Origin: Fibrobacter succinogenes
GTDB taxonomy: Bacteria > Fibrobacterota > Fibrobacteria > Fibrobacterales > Fibrobacteraceae
DNA: 64,000 nt
Assembly (NCBI GenBank): GCA_902771595.1
Contig: CACXXH010000002.1
Location: forward strand, 1 to 64,000
Reading direction: 5' to 3'
Numbering within the stretch: the stretch's first letter is position 1; the number at the start of each line of letters is the position of its first letter. Made by a program: the position numbers and the translations under genes. This document shows positions 53,364-61,518 of the stretch, one piece after another. The notes beneath the pieces are model-generated. The model had not been told where the DNA came from. It searched no databases and was given only the letters and a program-made list of their open reading frames with translations.

Positions 53364-56300
53364 TTATTCCGCTTCGATAGGCACGAATGCGCCGCCGTCC
53401 ATTCCGGCAGGCAGATCCCAGTCGTCGTCCTTGGGCATCGCCGCTGCCTTCGGTTCGGCAGGTGCGGGTGTCGTTGTGGCCGGTGCCGCTGCGGGCGCGG
53501 TAGGTGCCGCCTGGGCGCTGGGCGCATCGGCGGTCGTGCCTGCCTGTTCCGCATTCTGCGCTGCGCTTGCCTGGGCCTGCGGTGCGGTCGTCTGATCGCT
53601 GCCTGCGGGTGCGGTTTCTGCGGTCTGTGCGCCTGCCTGCGCGGAGCCCGCATTCTCGCTACCCGGTTCGGCAGGTGCGGCACCTGCCATCGGCATGGGC
53701 ATGCTTGTCATGATGCCTTCCGTCGCAATCGTTTCTGCCGCCTTCTCCTGCATCTGCGGGGGCACGAAGCCCGGTGCCTCGATGTACGGCAACGGCCTTC
53801 CCTGCGATGCGTCCGCGATGTAGATGCCCGACATCGGGTCGACAGTAATCTGCCCGCGTTCGTTTGCGAGGTGGAGCGGGACTTCGCCTTCGGCGAGCAT
53901 CGAGATGTCGAAGAAGTCGATGTATTCCGGAGTCCCGAGGATTTCGATTTCTTCCTTCGCGAATGCGGCCCACTGCGGAAGGCCGCCCGAGGCGCCCGCT
54001 ATGCGCGTCCTGCCCGAACGGAGCGGCTTGTTGTTGTCGAAGCCCACGTAGCTTCCGATGGCCACCACGGAATCGAGCGCGATGCCTTCCTTCTCGGAAA
54101 CGTACGTCGGGATGGCGCCCAGGAACGCCACGTTCCTGTAGTCGTTCGTGGTACCCGTCTTGCCGAGCGCCGGGTAGCGCAGGCTGGTGCTCTTGTCGGA
54201 ACTGACCACGGTGAGCGCGTTCACCTGGCTACGCGCGGTACCGTTCACGAACACGGAGCGCAGCATGGCGCCCATCTGCGAGGTGATGAGGGAATCGAGG
54301 ATGACCTTCGATTCCACGGAGTTCTTGAAGATGGACTGTCCATCCTTCTTGATTTCCTTGATGAAGCACGGTTCGTTCCATTCGCCGTCCTTGCACTTGA
54401 ACACCTTGCCCGTAAGGATGGACTGGTAGGCGGTGCTGATTTCGGCGAGCGTAATCTCGTTTACGCCGAGCGGCATGCTGAACACTTTCTGCAGTTTCTG
54501 GTTGATGCCGATTTCATGCGCGAACCGCGCGTATTCCGCCATGGAAAGCGAGCGGCGGAAATCCGGCCAGTAACGCAGGTGCGTCTCGTCGAGGTAGTCG
54601 CTTTCGGGGTCGACCTGCGCCATCATCACGGTGAGGCGTTTCACGTCGCCCAGCGTGAAGTTGCGGAACAGTTTCACCGAATCGAGCGGCGGGAGCGCTT
54701 CGGAGAGGTCCGGGTCGAGTTCCTGCACTTCGCGCTTGTGGAGGATTTCGGAATAGTTCTTGAAGTTATGCCCGACGAAAGCGCGCGTCTTCTCGTCTTT
54801 TTTCGCCTGCTTCATCGCGATGTCGTTGTAGGTGCCGACGCGCAGGTCCAGCACGTCGATGGCGCGTTCGTACTTCTCTTCGGATTCGTACTGTGCGGCG
54901 AGCGCGTACTGCGCCTTCGTGAACTCGATTTCGCGCTTCACGCCTTCTTTCATGGTGAGCCCGAACTTGTCGCGCAGCCTCTCGAAATACGCCTTGCTGT
55001 CTTCGTCGGGGTTGCGGGCGAACCCGTTCTCCTGCGCGACGGAATTGAATTCTTCCTGCGAGAGCTTGTCGAGCAGGTGGTCCAAAAGCCAGATGCTCGC
55101 GATGTTTTCGGAACGCGTCGCCGCCCACGCGATGCTCACGAGGTCGCCCTTGTTCTTGTGGTCCGGTCGCGGGTAGTAGAACTGGTTCACGTGCTGGAAC
55201 ACGTTGAAGTCGTTCTCGAGGACGTTCATGTAATTCCACTTGTGCTTGAGCGCGAGAGCGTAAAGGATGGGCTTCCAGCTGGAACCGAGCTGGCGGAGCG
55301 CCTTGAAGCAGCGGTCGAAGTCCGTATTGTGGAAGCCGCCCTGCGATGCGACGACCTTGCCGTTCCTTATGGCCACGAGACCGCCCTGGAGTACGGGTTC
55401 CGTCTCGATCTTGCACGGGATGAACCCGTTCACCTTTTTCTCGTCGAGGATGCTCACCAGGAGGATGGCGCCCTTCTTCATCTGGTTCCCGAGTACGACG
55501 GCGGGGTCCTTGCCGACCTGCTTGCCGAATTCCTTGAGCGACTTTTCGCCCACTTCGCCCTTCAGTTGCCCGAAGGAGAGGCGCAGCGCCTTGAGTTCGC
55601 CATTCTCGCCGTGGATTACCGTGTCGACCGCGCCGTAGAGGTAGTCTCCCTTGCGGGCGCTCACCGCCTTGTTCGCGTACTGCGCCTTCGGGAGCACGAA
55701 CCCGCCGAGCTGCATCTGGAGGTTGCTGATGTTGTTCTGGAGGGCGCGCTTGGCCGCGTCCTGGCTCCTCGCGTCGAGGGTGGTCACGATTTCGAGCTGG
55801 GCCTTGCGCCAGTCGTTAATGTCGTGTTGTTCGAAGAGCTTCTGGTAGAATTCGCTGGAGAGTTTCTCGTCGATCCTTTCGAGCGTCGTCGACACGCTGA
55901 AGCGGAAGTTGCCGTGCTTGAAGTGCAGCGGTTCGGAAAGTGCGTCGTTCATCTGTTCCTGGTCGATATAGCCTTCATCGACCATGCGGCCGAGCACGTA
56001 GCGCAGGCGTTCTTCGCCGCGCTTGAGCGCCTTTTCCTTGCGTTCCTCGGTGCGCTGGATGAACGGGTCGTAGTTGAACGGGCCCTTCACCGAGCCTGCG
56101 ATGAATGCGCATTCGGCGAGCGAGAGGTCCTTGAGTTCCTTGTCGAAGAAGTACTGGGCCGCGATGGCCACGCCCTTGCCCGTTCCCGATACGTGGAACT
56201 GGTTCAGGTAGAATTCCAGGATGTCTTCCTTGCTGAAGTGCTTTTCGAGGCGCAGCGCGTTGATGAGTTCCTTCCACTTCGCCTTGATGCTCCTTTCTTC

Positions 56301-56762
56301 GCGCCCGAGCACGTTCTTGGCCGTCTGCTGCGTGAGCGTGGAACCGCCCTGGCGCATGTGGCCGCTCTTGATGTTTGCGAGCATCGCGCGGAGGAATCCC
56401 TGCATGCTGAACCCGTTGTGGTTCCAGTAGCCCGCGTCTTCGGCGGCGATAAGCGCATTAACGATGTCCTTCGGGATGTCGCCGTAGGGCACGTACAGGC
56501 GGTGGTTGGCGTCGAAGAATGCTCCGAGCAGTTCGTTGCCGTCGTTGTAGTACACGCGGGTCTCGCCGGAGAGCACCTGCAGGATGGTGTCGCGGTTGAA
56601 CTGGTTGTCGGGGTCGCGTTCGGGGAGGATCTTGAATACGAAAATGTACGCGGGGATGCAGCAGATGATGCCGACCAGCGCAAAAGCCGCCAATATCTTG
56701 AGAACTTTTATCGGAAAGGGAGTCGGGGCCGATTTCGTTTGTTTTCTTTTTGCGTTTGCCAT
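53364..56762 (-). CDS. Penicillin-binding protein 1A (transglycosylase/transpeptidase)
   Basis: An 1132-residue bifunctional peptidoglycan synthase. Start at the ATG at 56762 (MANAKRKQTKSAPTPFPIK) just before the membrane anchor; an upstream in-frame extension is not supported. Glycosyltransferase motifs: IAAEDAGYWNHNGFS, RQGGSTLTQQTAKN and LEFYLNQ. Transpeptidase: SSWKP (catalytic Ser near residue 512), RSEN and GKTGTTNDYR. Much longer than typical PBP1A (about 850) because of inserts between the domains and a ~140-residue Ala/Pro/Thr-rich tail. Catalytic residues are intact. Confidence 0.9.
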   Translation of the reverse strand: MANAKRKQTKSAPTPFPIKVLKILAAFALVGIICCIPAYIFVFKILPERDPDNQFNRDTILQVLSGETRVYYNDGNELLGAFFDANHRLYVPYGDIPKDIVNALIAAEDAGYWNHNGFSMQGFLRAMLANIKSGHMRQGGSTLTQQTAKNVLGREERSIKAKWKELINALRLEKHFSKEDILEFYLNQFHVSGTGKGVAIAAQYFFDKELKDLSLAECAFIAGSVKGPFNYDPFIQRTEERKEKALKRGEERLRYVLGRMVDEGYIDQEQMNDALSEPLHFKHGNFRFSVSTTLERIDEKLSSEFYQKLFEQHDINDWRKAQLEIVTTLDARSQDAAKRALQNNISNLQMQLGGFVLPKAQYANKAVSARKGDYLYGAVDTVIHGENGELKALRLSFGQLKGEVGEKSLKEFGKQVGKDPAVVLGNQMKKGAILLVSILDEKKVNGFIPCKIETEPVLQGGLVAIRNGKVVASQGGFHNTDFDRCFKALRQLGSSWKPILYALALKHKWNYMNVLENDFNVFQHVNQFYYPRPDHKNKGDLVSIAWAATRSENIASIWLLDHLLDKLSQEEFNSVAQENGFARNPDEDSKAYFERLRDKFGLTMKEGVKREIEFTKAQYALAAQYESEEKYERAIDVLDLRVGTYNDIAMKQAKKDEKTRAFVGHNFKNYSEILHKREVQELDPDLSEALPPLDSVKLFRNFTLGDVKRLTVMMAQVDPESDYLDETHLRYWPDFRRSLSMAEYARFAHEIGINQKLQKVFSMPLGVNEITLAEISTAYQSILTGKVFKCKDGEWNEPCFIKEIKKDGQSIFKNSVESKVILDSLITSQMGAMLRSVFVNGTARSQVNALTVVSSDKSTSLRYPALGKTGTTNDYRNVAFLGAIPTYVSEKEGIALDSVVAIGSYVGFDNNKPLRSGRTRIAGASGGLPQWAAFAKEEIEILGTPEYIDFFDISMLAEGEVPLHLANERGQITVDPMSGIYIADASQGRPLPYIEAPGFVPPQMQEKAAETIATEGIMTSMPMPMAGAAPAEPGSENAGSAQAGAQTAETAPAGSDQTTAPQAQASAAQNAEQAGTTADAPSAQAAPTAPAAAPATTTPAPAEPKAAAMPKDDDWDLPAGMDGGAFVPIEAE

Positions 56763-56885
56763 AAAAATCACCAAAAGGGCCCTGCGGGTTGCGCAGAGTC
56801 TGTTTATATGCTTGAATTTAGCATTTTTTGCTGTCGACCCCTTGAAAAAGGGGCCAAAATTAAGTAAAATTAGTGTCCCCAAGAT

Positions 56886-56974
56886 GGGAAGATGGCCGAG
56901 TTGGCCGAAGGCGCGTCCCTGCTAAGGACGTATAGGACTTAATCCTATCGCGAGTTCGAATCTCGCTCTTCCCG
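56886..56974 (+). tRNA. tRNA-Ser (anticodon GCT)
   Basis: 89 nt with acceptor GGGAAGA / TCTTCCC, a long variable arm (TATAGGACTTAATCCTAT) typical of class II tRNAs, anticodon loop with GCT, T arm GCGAG TTCGAAT CTCGC, discriminator G. CCA is not encoded. Confidence 0.93.
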
Positions 56975-56983
56975 CTGCAAAGG

Positions 56984-57010
56984 TCCCCCGGAGAAATCCG
57001 GGGGATTTTT
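56984..57010 (+). terminator. Intrinsic terminator after tRNA-Ser
   Basis: Stem TCCCCCGGA / TCCGGGGGA with GAAA tetraloop followed by TTTTT. Confidence 0.9.
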
Positions 57011-57063
57011 GTTTTTTCCCGTTTTTTTTATATATTAACCCAGTACAACCAAGGAGTTTTTTT

Positions 57064-57423
57064 ATGAAGACTAGCAGTTTCCTTACAGGCCTTGCCCTCG
57101 GCGTGGTGGCGGCATATGCTCTCAACAAGAAGTTCCCCGGCAAGTTCTGCTCTTGCTGCGGTTGCGACGATTCCGATAATTCCGCCGTGAAGGATGCTGA
57201 AGAGACTGCCGAAAAGCTCCGCAGTTCCACCGACAGCCTGCTTGCCCAGCTGAGCAAGACCAACGACGAGAAGCACGAGTCCGAGGCGAAGGTGAAGGAT
57301 CTCGAGGACAAGCTTTCGGACAAGGAAGTCGAAATCGAGAACTTGAAGAACATTATCGACGCGAACAACGCCCAGACCAAGAAGCTCGAGGACGAACTCG
57401 AGCAGGTGAAGGCGAAGAAGTAG
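57064..57423 (+). CDS. YtxH-like small membrane/coiled-coil protein
   Basis: A 119-residue protein. N-terminal hydrophobic segment with Gly-Leu-Ala pattern (FLTGLALGVVAAYALNKKFP), a Cys cluster (FCSCCGCDD), then a long coiled coil rich in Lys/Glu (AEKLRSSTDSLLAQLSKTND ... DELEQVKAKK). Start supported by AAGGAG. Resembles YtxH-type stress proteins only in layout. The Cys cluster could bind a metal. Confidence 0.65.
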   Translation: MKTSSFLTGLALGVVAAYALNKKFPGKFCSCCGCDDSDNSAVKDAEETAEKLRSSTDSLLAQLSKTNDEKHESEAKVKDLEDKLSDKEVEIENLKNIIDANNAQTKKLEDELEQVKAKK

Positions 57424-57435
57424 CCTGGGAAATAG

Positions 57436-57834
57436 CTATTCCTCGGAATTAGAAAGTTCCACGATTACGTGAACCGGGTCCCCTTCCCATGCTCCGGGGC
57501 ATACGTTGTTATCGCCCTTGGAAAACATTTTGGCTAGAGTCGACTCTTCTTCCCAATAGCCGAAAAACACGGTCCCGTAAATATCGTCGTCTCTCTTGAT
57601 GTCGATGGTATGTTGGCAGACACTTCTTTTGCTGCGGACAAAGACACATTTGCGGGTAAAGCTGCAAACCATCTTGTTGTCCACGTAAAAATCGTATATC
57701 CCACCGTCTTCCGCTTCGATGACGATGTCCTGGGTGTCTTTCTTAACGTTCAGCAATACGGCGCAGCCGGCGAGGTTGAGCACGGCCGCAAAAAGAACAA
57801 ACACAACAAACGGTTTCGTAATAAGCTGTTTCAT
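57436..57834 (-). CDS. Hypothetical lipoprotein
   Basis: A 132-residue protein with lipobox LNLAGCAV near residue 22. The mature part is beta-rich with paired Cys (MVCSFTRKCVFVRSKRSVCQ) and ends in acidic residues (HVIVELSNSEE). It resembles small PEGA-like or immunoglobulin-like lipoproteins but no family is assigned. Convergent with the coiled-coil gene. Confidence 0.6.
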   Translation of the reverse strand: MKQLITKPFVVFVLFAAVLNLAGCAVLLNVKKDTQDIVIEAEDGGIYDFYVDNKMVCSFTRKCVFVRSKRSVCQHTIDIKRDDDIYGTVFFGYWEEESTLAKMFSKGDNNVCPGAWEGDPVHVIVELSNSEE

Positions 57835-58159
57835 AATAAGCGCTCCCTCCCTTGTTCTTGTAATATAAGTTTCCGTGGGGCGAAACGAGCGCCGCCAATC
57901 GGCCCAAAAAGTAACCTGTCGGGGAAAATTGTACCGGGACCGGTTGTTTGAAATGAGGTGAACGTGGGCCGCCCAACAACATTTTTTTTAAAAAAAGGCA
58001 GTGGAAGAGAACTTCCTGTTGGAATAGAGACCACGTGTGGTTGATGTATGAGTGTCTAAATTTGTTTAAAATCGCCGTTTTTGAGAATAATGCTATTTTA
58101 GTACAGAAATTACTACAAAAAATCTTGCATTTTGGAAAGTGATTGTATATATTTAGGGC
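57835..58159. other. 325-bp AT-rich intergenic region
   Basis: Divergent spacer. The last 35 bp hold the hsdS promoter: TTGCAT (58125-58130), 17 bp, TATATT (58148-58153), 6 nt before the ATG. A CACGTG at about 58033 lacks parS flanks. Nothing else recognisable. Confidence 0.5.
58125..58153 (+). promoter_or_regulatory. hsdS promoter, likely leaderless
   Basis: TTGCAT, 17-bp spacer, TATATT; the hsdS ATG is at 58160, where transcription itself would be expected to begin. Confidence 0.55.
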
Positions 58160-58780
58160 ATGGACTTTGAAAACGTATCAAAGAATGCCTTTAATGCGTC
58201 GAAATCGCATGTGGTATTGTTGCGAGATGTCGCCCAGCTTTCGGTAGGTTATCCCTTCCGGAATACGTGTGTTCCCGGTGAATCGGGGACACTTGCGTGC
58301 TTCTTGCGCGATGTTGACGACTCGGGCGAATTGAACTTGCAGAACCTGAAGCGCGTGGAAGATGCTTCGAAGAATGAATCTCATTTTGCGGCAGAAGGCG
58401 ATGTCGTCTTCCGTTCGCGTGGAACCCCGTTTTTGGCGGCGGTCGTTCCCGAAATAACCGAAAAGTTGATGGTCGTCGCCCCGATGATCCGTATTCGCGT
58501 GGATCGCGAATTGGTTTCGCCCGAATACTTGGTTTGGTATATAAACGGGACCTACGGAGCGGCCTATTTTAAGGAATTTGCGACAGGTTCCGGCATTCCG
58601 CTGGTGAGCAAGGGCGTTTTGGAACAACTGCCGGTCAAGTTGCCCAGTTTAAATGCACAGCGGGCTATTGCCGACCTTGTAAAACTTGGCCGAAAAGAAC
58701 ACGAAATCTTGGCAGAAATTGTCAGGCAAAAGAACTTAATTTTAGAAACGGAAATTTCAAATTACTTGGAGTCACTATGA
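58160..58780 (+). CDS. hsdS: Type I restriction specificity subunit, single-TRD (half-size)
   Basis: A 206-residue S subunit with one target-recognition domain (LLRDVAQLSVGYPFRN ... EGDVVFRSRGTPFLAAVV ... SGIPLVSKGVLEQLPVKLPS) and one conserved helix (AQRAIADLVKLGRKEHEILA). Normal HsdS has two TRDs and about 400 residues; half-size forms can dimerise to read a palindromic site. It precedes hsdM (overlap ATGA), the reverse of the usual M-S order. The promoter abuts the ATG and no ribosome site is seen. Confidence 0.88.
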   Translation: MDFENVSKNAFNASKSHVVLLRDVAQLSVGYPFRNTCVPGESGTLACFLRDVDDSGELNLQNLKRVEDASKNESHFAAEGDVVFRSRGTPFLAAVVPEITEKLMVVAPMIRIRVDRELVSPEYLVWYINGTYGAAYFKEFATGSGIPLVSKGVLEQLPVKLPSLNAQRAIADLVKLGRKEHEILAEIVRQKNLILETEISNYLESL

Positions 58781-60345
58781 GCGAGGCGAAAAAAGTAAAA
58801 ATCAACCAGGATGACATCAATGCTGCTGCTTGGGCGGCGTGCGACACCTTCCGCGGGGCGGTTGATCCGGCACAGTACAAGGACTACATCTTGGTGATGC
58901 TGTTCTTGAAGTATATGTCGGATGTATGGCGCGACCATTACGAAGCCTATGGTAAACAGTATGGCGGTGACGAGGCTCGAATCCTCCGCAAGCTGGAACG
59001 CGAACGCTTCGTACTCCCCAAGGTTGAAATCAAGAACGACAAGGGTAAAGTCATCGACGAATTTATAGCGGACTATTACAGCCTTTACGAGCGACGCAAT
59101 GCAGACAATATCGGCGACCTCATCAACATCGTCTTGGACAAGATTGAAACGCAGAACCGCCTCAAGCTCGAAGGCGTGTTCCGCAACATCGACTTCAATT
59201 CTGAACCGAATCTCGGAAAGACGAAGGACAGGAACCGCCGTTTGAGAACCTTGCTCGAAGACTTCCATAAGGACGAACTCGACATGTCACCGAGCCGCGT
59301 CTCCGAAGACATTATCGGCAACACCTACATGTATTTGTTGGAACGGTTCGGTGCCGAAGCCGGCAAGAAGGCTGGCGAATTCTTCACGCCGTTCGATGTG
59401 ACCGAACTTGTAGCAAAACTTGCTGCCCCGAAGGACGGCGACAAGATTTGCGACCCCACGTGCGGTGCGGGCGGCCTTTTGCTGCAGGGAGCGAAGCAAG
59501 TGCAGAGTGGCAACTACGCACTGTTCGGCCAGGAATCCAACGGAAGTACATGGGCGCTTTGCCGCATGAACATGTTCTTGCACAGCACCGACAGCGCCCG
59601 CATTGAATGGGGTGATACATTGAATAGCCCGATGCTTGTCGAGAAGGACAAGTTGATGAAGTTCAACGTGGTCGTGGCGAATCCTCCGTTCAGCCTAGAC
59701 AAGTGGGGTGCTGAAAATGCCGAGAGCGACCCCTACAAGCGCTTTTTCCGTGGCATCCCGCCCAAGAGCAAGGGCGACTGGGCGTTCATCACTCACATGG
59801 TCGAAACCGCAATCGTCGGCGAGGGCCGCGTAGTAGTTGTCGTGCCGCACGGCGTGCTTTTCCGTGGTTCCTCCGAAGGTAAAATTCGCGAGGCAATGAT
59901 CCACGAGAACCTGCTCGACGCAGTTATCGGCCTGCCCGAAAATCTATTCCCCACGACATCCATCCCGGTTGCTATCCTGGTGTTCGACCGCAGCCGTGAA
60001 ATCGGTGGCAAGAATGCAAAGCGCAAGGATGTGCTCTTTATCGATGCTAGTCGAGAATTTGTCGCGGGCAAGAAGCAGAACTCCCTCTCCGAACAGATTA
60101 TCTCGAAGATCGTTTCGACCTACAAGAAGCGCAAGGATGTCGAAAAATACGCCCATGTTGCGAGCCTCAAGGAAATCGAGGACAACGAATTCAATCTGAA
60201 CATCCCGCGCTATGTGGACACCTTCGAAGAAGAAGCTCCTATCGATGTAGACGCCGTGCAGAAGGATATCGACCGCCTAGAAAAGGAACTCGCCGAAGTC
60301 CGTAAGCAAATGGCCCAGAAGCTGAAGGAGATAAAGAGGGGATAA
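58777..60345 (+). CDS. hsdM: Type I restriction-modification methyltransferase subunit
   Basis: A 522-residue N6-adenine methyltransferase. N-terminal HsdM domain (DINAAAWAACDTFRGAVDP, YILVMLFLKYMSDVW), SAM motif I DPTCGAGGLLLQGA, catalytic motif IV VVVANPPFSLDKWG (NPPF), VVVVPHGVLFRGSSEGKIRE, and a C-terminal coiled coil for contact with HsdS. Starts within the hsdS stop. No hsdR is visible in the window, so this is either an orphan methylase or hsdR lies to the right. Confidence 0.93.
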   Translation: MSEAKKVKINQDDINAAAWAACDTFRGAVDPAQYKDYILVMLFLKYMSDVWRDHYEAYGKQYGGDEARILRKLERERFVLPKVEIKNDKGKVIDEFIADYYSLYERRNADNIGDLINIVLDKIETQNRLKLEGVFRNIDFNSEPNLGKTKDRNRRLRTLLEDFHKDELDMSPSRVSEDIIGNTYMYLLERFGAEAGKKAGEFFTPFDVTELVAKLAAPKDGDKICDPTCGAGGLLLQGAKQVQSGNYALFGQESNGSTWALCRMNMFLHSTDSARIEWGDTLNSPMLVEKDKLMKFNVVVANPPFSLDKWGAENAESDPYKRFFRGIPPKSKGDWAFITHMVETAIVGEGRVVVVVPHGVLFRGSSEGKIREAMIHENLLDAVIGLPENLFPTTSIPVAILVFDRSREIGGKNAKRKDVLFIDASREFVAGKKQNSLSEQIISKIVSTYKKRKDVEKYAHVASLKEIEDNEFNLNIPRYVDTFEEEAPIDVDAVQKDIDRLEKELAEVRKQMAQKLKEIKRG

Positions 60346-60373
60346 CCATTTTCGTGAAGCCACGAAAATGGTT
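60344..60373. repeat. Palindrome between hsdM and dinD
   Basis: Arms AACCATTTTCGTG and CACGAAAATGGTT (13 bp perfect) around AAGC, overlapping the hsdM stop codon. Core matches the palindrome inside dinD at 60609-60638. Confidence 0.8.
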
Positions 60374-60416
60374 GACAATACACAAATTAGAAACGGATGT
60401 GTATGTAGGAGAAAAA

Positions 60417-61265
60417 ATGGAAAGGAAACAAATTGAAACAATAAAGTCGGCTTTTGATTCGTCTCTACAGCATTACGAAAATACCGATATTGAATATTGG
60501 TATGCTAGAGACCTAATGACATTGCTTGGATACGAGCGCTGGGAAAATTTTGATAAGACGATTGATCGCGCAAAAGAGTCCTGCAAAACCACGGAAATGA
60601 ACGAGTCTGACCATTTTCGTGAGGTTACGAAAATGGTCGATTTGGGAAGTAAAGCAAAGCGTGAAGTCAAAGATTATATGTTGACCCGCTATGCATGTTA
60701 TCTAATAGCCATGAACGGAGACCCCTCTAAGGAAGAAGTTGCTTTCGCACAGGGTTATTTCGCAATACAGACAAGAAAACAGGAACTGATTGAAGAACGA
60801 ATCGAGTACATCGAAAGGACCGTTGTTCGCAATAGGCTGAAGGAATCTGAAAAGCGCCTTTCTCAAAACATTTACGAACGCGGCGTTGACGACCAAGGTT
60901 TTGCCCGCATCCGTTCTAAAGGAGATCAGGCTTTGTTTGGGGGAAATTCAACAAAGATGATGAAGGCGAAATATGGTGTAAGCGAAAATAGACCTTTGGC
61001 GGATTTCTTACCGACATTGACCATTGCTGCTAAGAATCTTGCGACAGAAATGACTAATGTTAATGTTGAAAATAAAGATTTGTTTGGAGAACGTTCTATA
61101 ACAGAAGAACATGTCCAGAACAATAAAGGTATTAGGGAACTCCTTGTTCAAAGAGGTATAAAGCCCGAAGAACTGCCTCCATCTGAAGATATCAAAAAAT
61201 TGGAACGAAAGGCAAAAACGCAAGACAAAAAGTTAAAGGTTTTGGGAGGCTTTCCACCTAAATGA
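60417..61265 (+). CDS. dinD: DinD-like DNA-damage-inducible protein D
   Basis: A 282-residue protein, close to E. coli DinD in length. Start at the ATG at 60417, 5 nt after AGGAG, not the GTG at 60354 inside a palindrome. N-terminal domain IEYWYARDLMTLLGYERWEN (Bro/KilA-N-like antirepressor fold), then VDLGSKAKREVKDYMLTRYA and YLIAMNGDPSKEEVAFAQGY, AIQTRKQELIE, hallmark DinD blocks. DinD inhibits RecA filament function in E. coli. dinD genes are often carried inside type I RM operons. No SOS box with clear consensus was found upstream. Confidence 0.88.
   Translation: MERKQIETIKSAFDSSLQHYENTDIEYWYARDLMTLLGYERWENFDKTIDRAKESCKTTEMNESDHFREVTKMVDLGSKAKREVKDYMLTRYACYLIAMNGDPSKEEVAFAQGYFAIQTRKQELIEERIEYIERTVVRNRLKESEKRLSQNIYERGVDDQGFARIRSKGDQALFGGNSTKMMKAKYGVSENRPLADFLPTLTIAAKNLATEMTNVNVENKDLFGERSITEEHVQNNKGIRELLVQRGIKPEELPPSEDIKKLERKAKTQDKKLKVLGGFPPK
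60609..60638. repeat. Palindrome inside dinD
   Basis: Arms GACCATTTTCGT and ACGAAAATGGTC around GAGGTT, coding for DHFREVTKMV. Confidence 0.8.
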
Positions 61266-61518
61266 CGCTCGTAAGAGTTGTACTTGAGAAGTGTTTATGT
61301 GTAGAGAAGCAAGAAACCGAGACTTTGGATGTATTGTTGGCGTCAACAAAACATTGAACAATCATTTTGCCGGCATTGACAATATGATGTTCATGAAGTC
61401 ACAATTTGTGACTTCACCAAATGTCGTCTGTTTTAAACGTACCGAATTCGATACGTTTAACCAAAAGTTTGGGCTTTTTGCGAAAAAATGGTCATTGGGA
61501 AAAATATGGGAGTAAAAA
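61266..61518. other. Spacer between dinD and recQ with two palindromes
   Basis: No convincing gene (a 74-codon frame at 61291-61515 lacks support). Contains GAAGTCACAA/TTGTGACTTC (61395-61415) and a 28-bp near-palindrome TTAAACGTA..CGAATTCG..TACGTTTAA (61433-61460). Either could be an operator of the island. Confidence 0.5.

Noticed and set aside
53871..56867. A 998-codon open frame antisense to the PBP1A gene
   Set aside because: Shadow of a strongly supported gene with intact catalytic motifs on the other strand.
58025..58040. CCACGTGTGG near 58.03 kb as a parS site
   Set aside because: Only the CACGTG centre matches; the flanks do not fit.
61291..61515. 74-codon frame between dinD and recQ
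   Set aside because: Its second half is translated from two palindromes, it has no good ribosome site and no recognisable domain.
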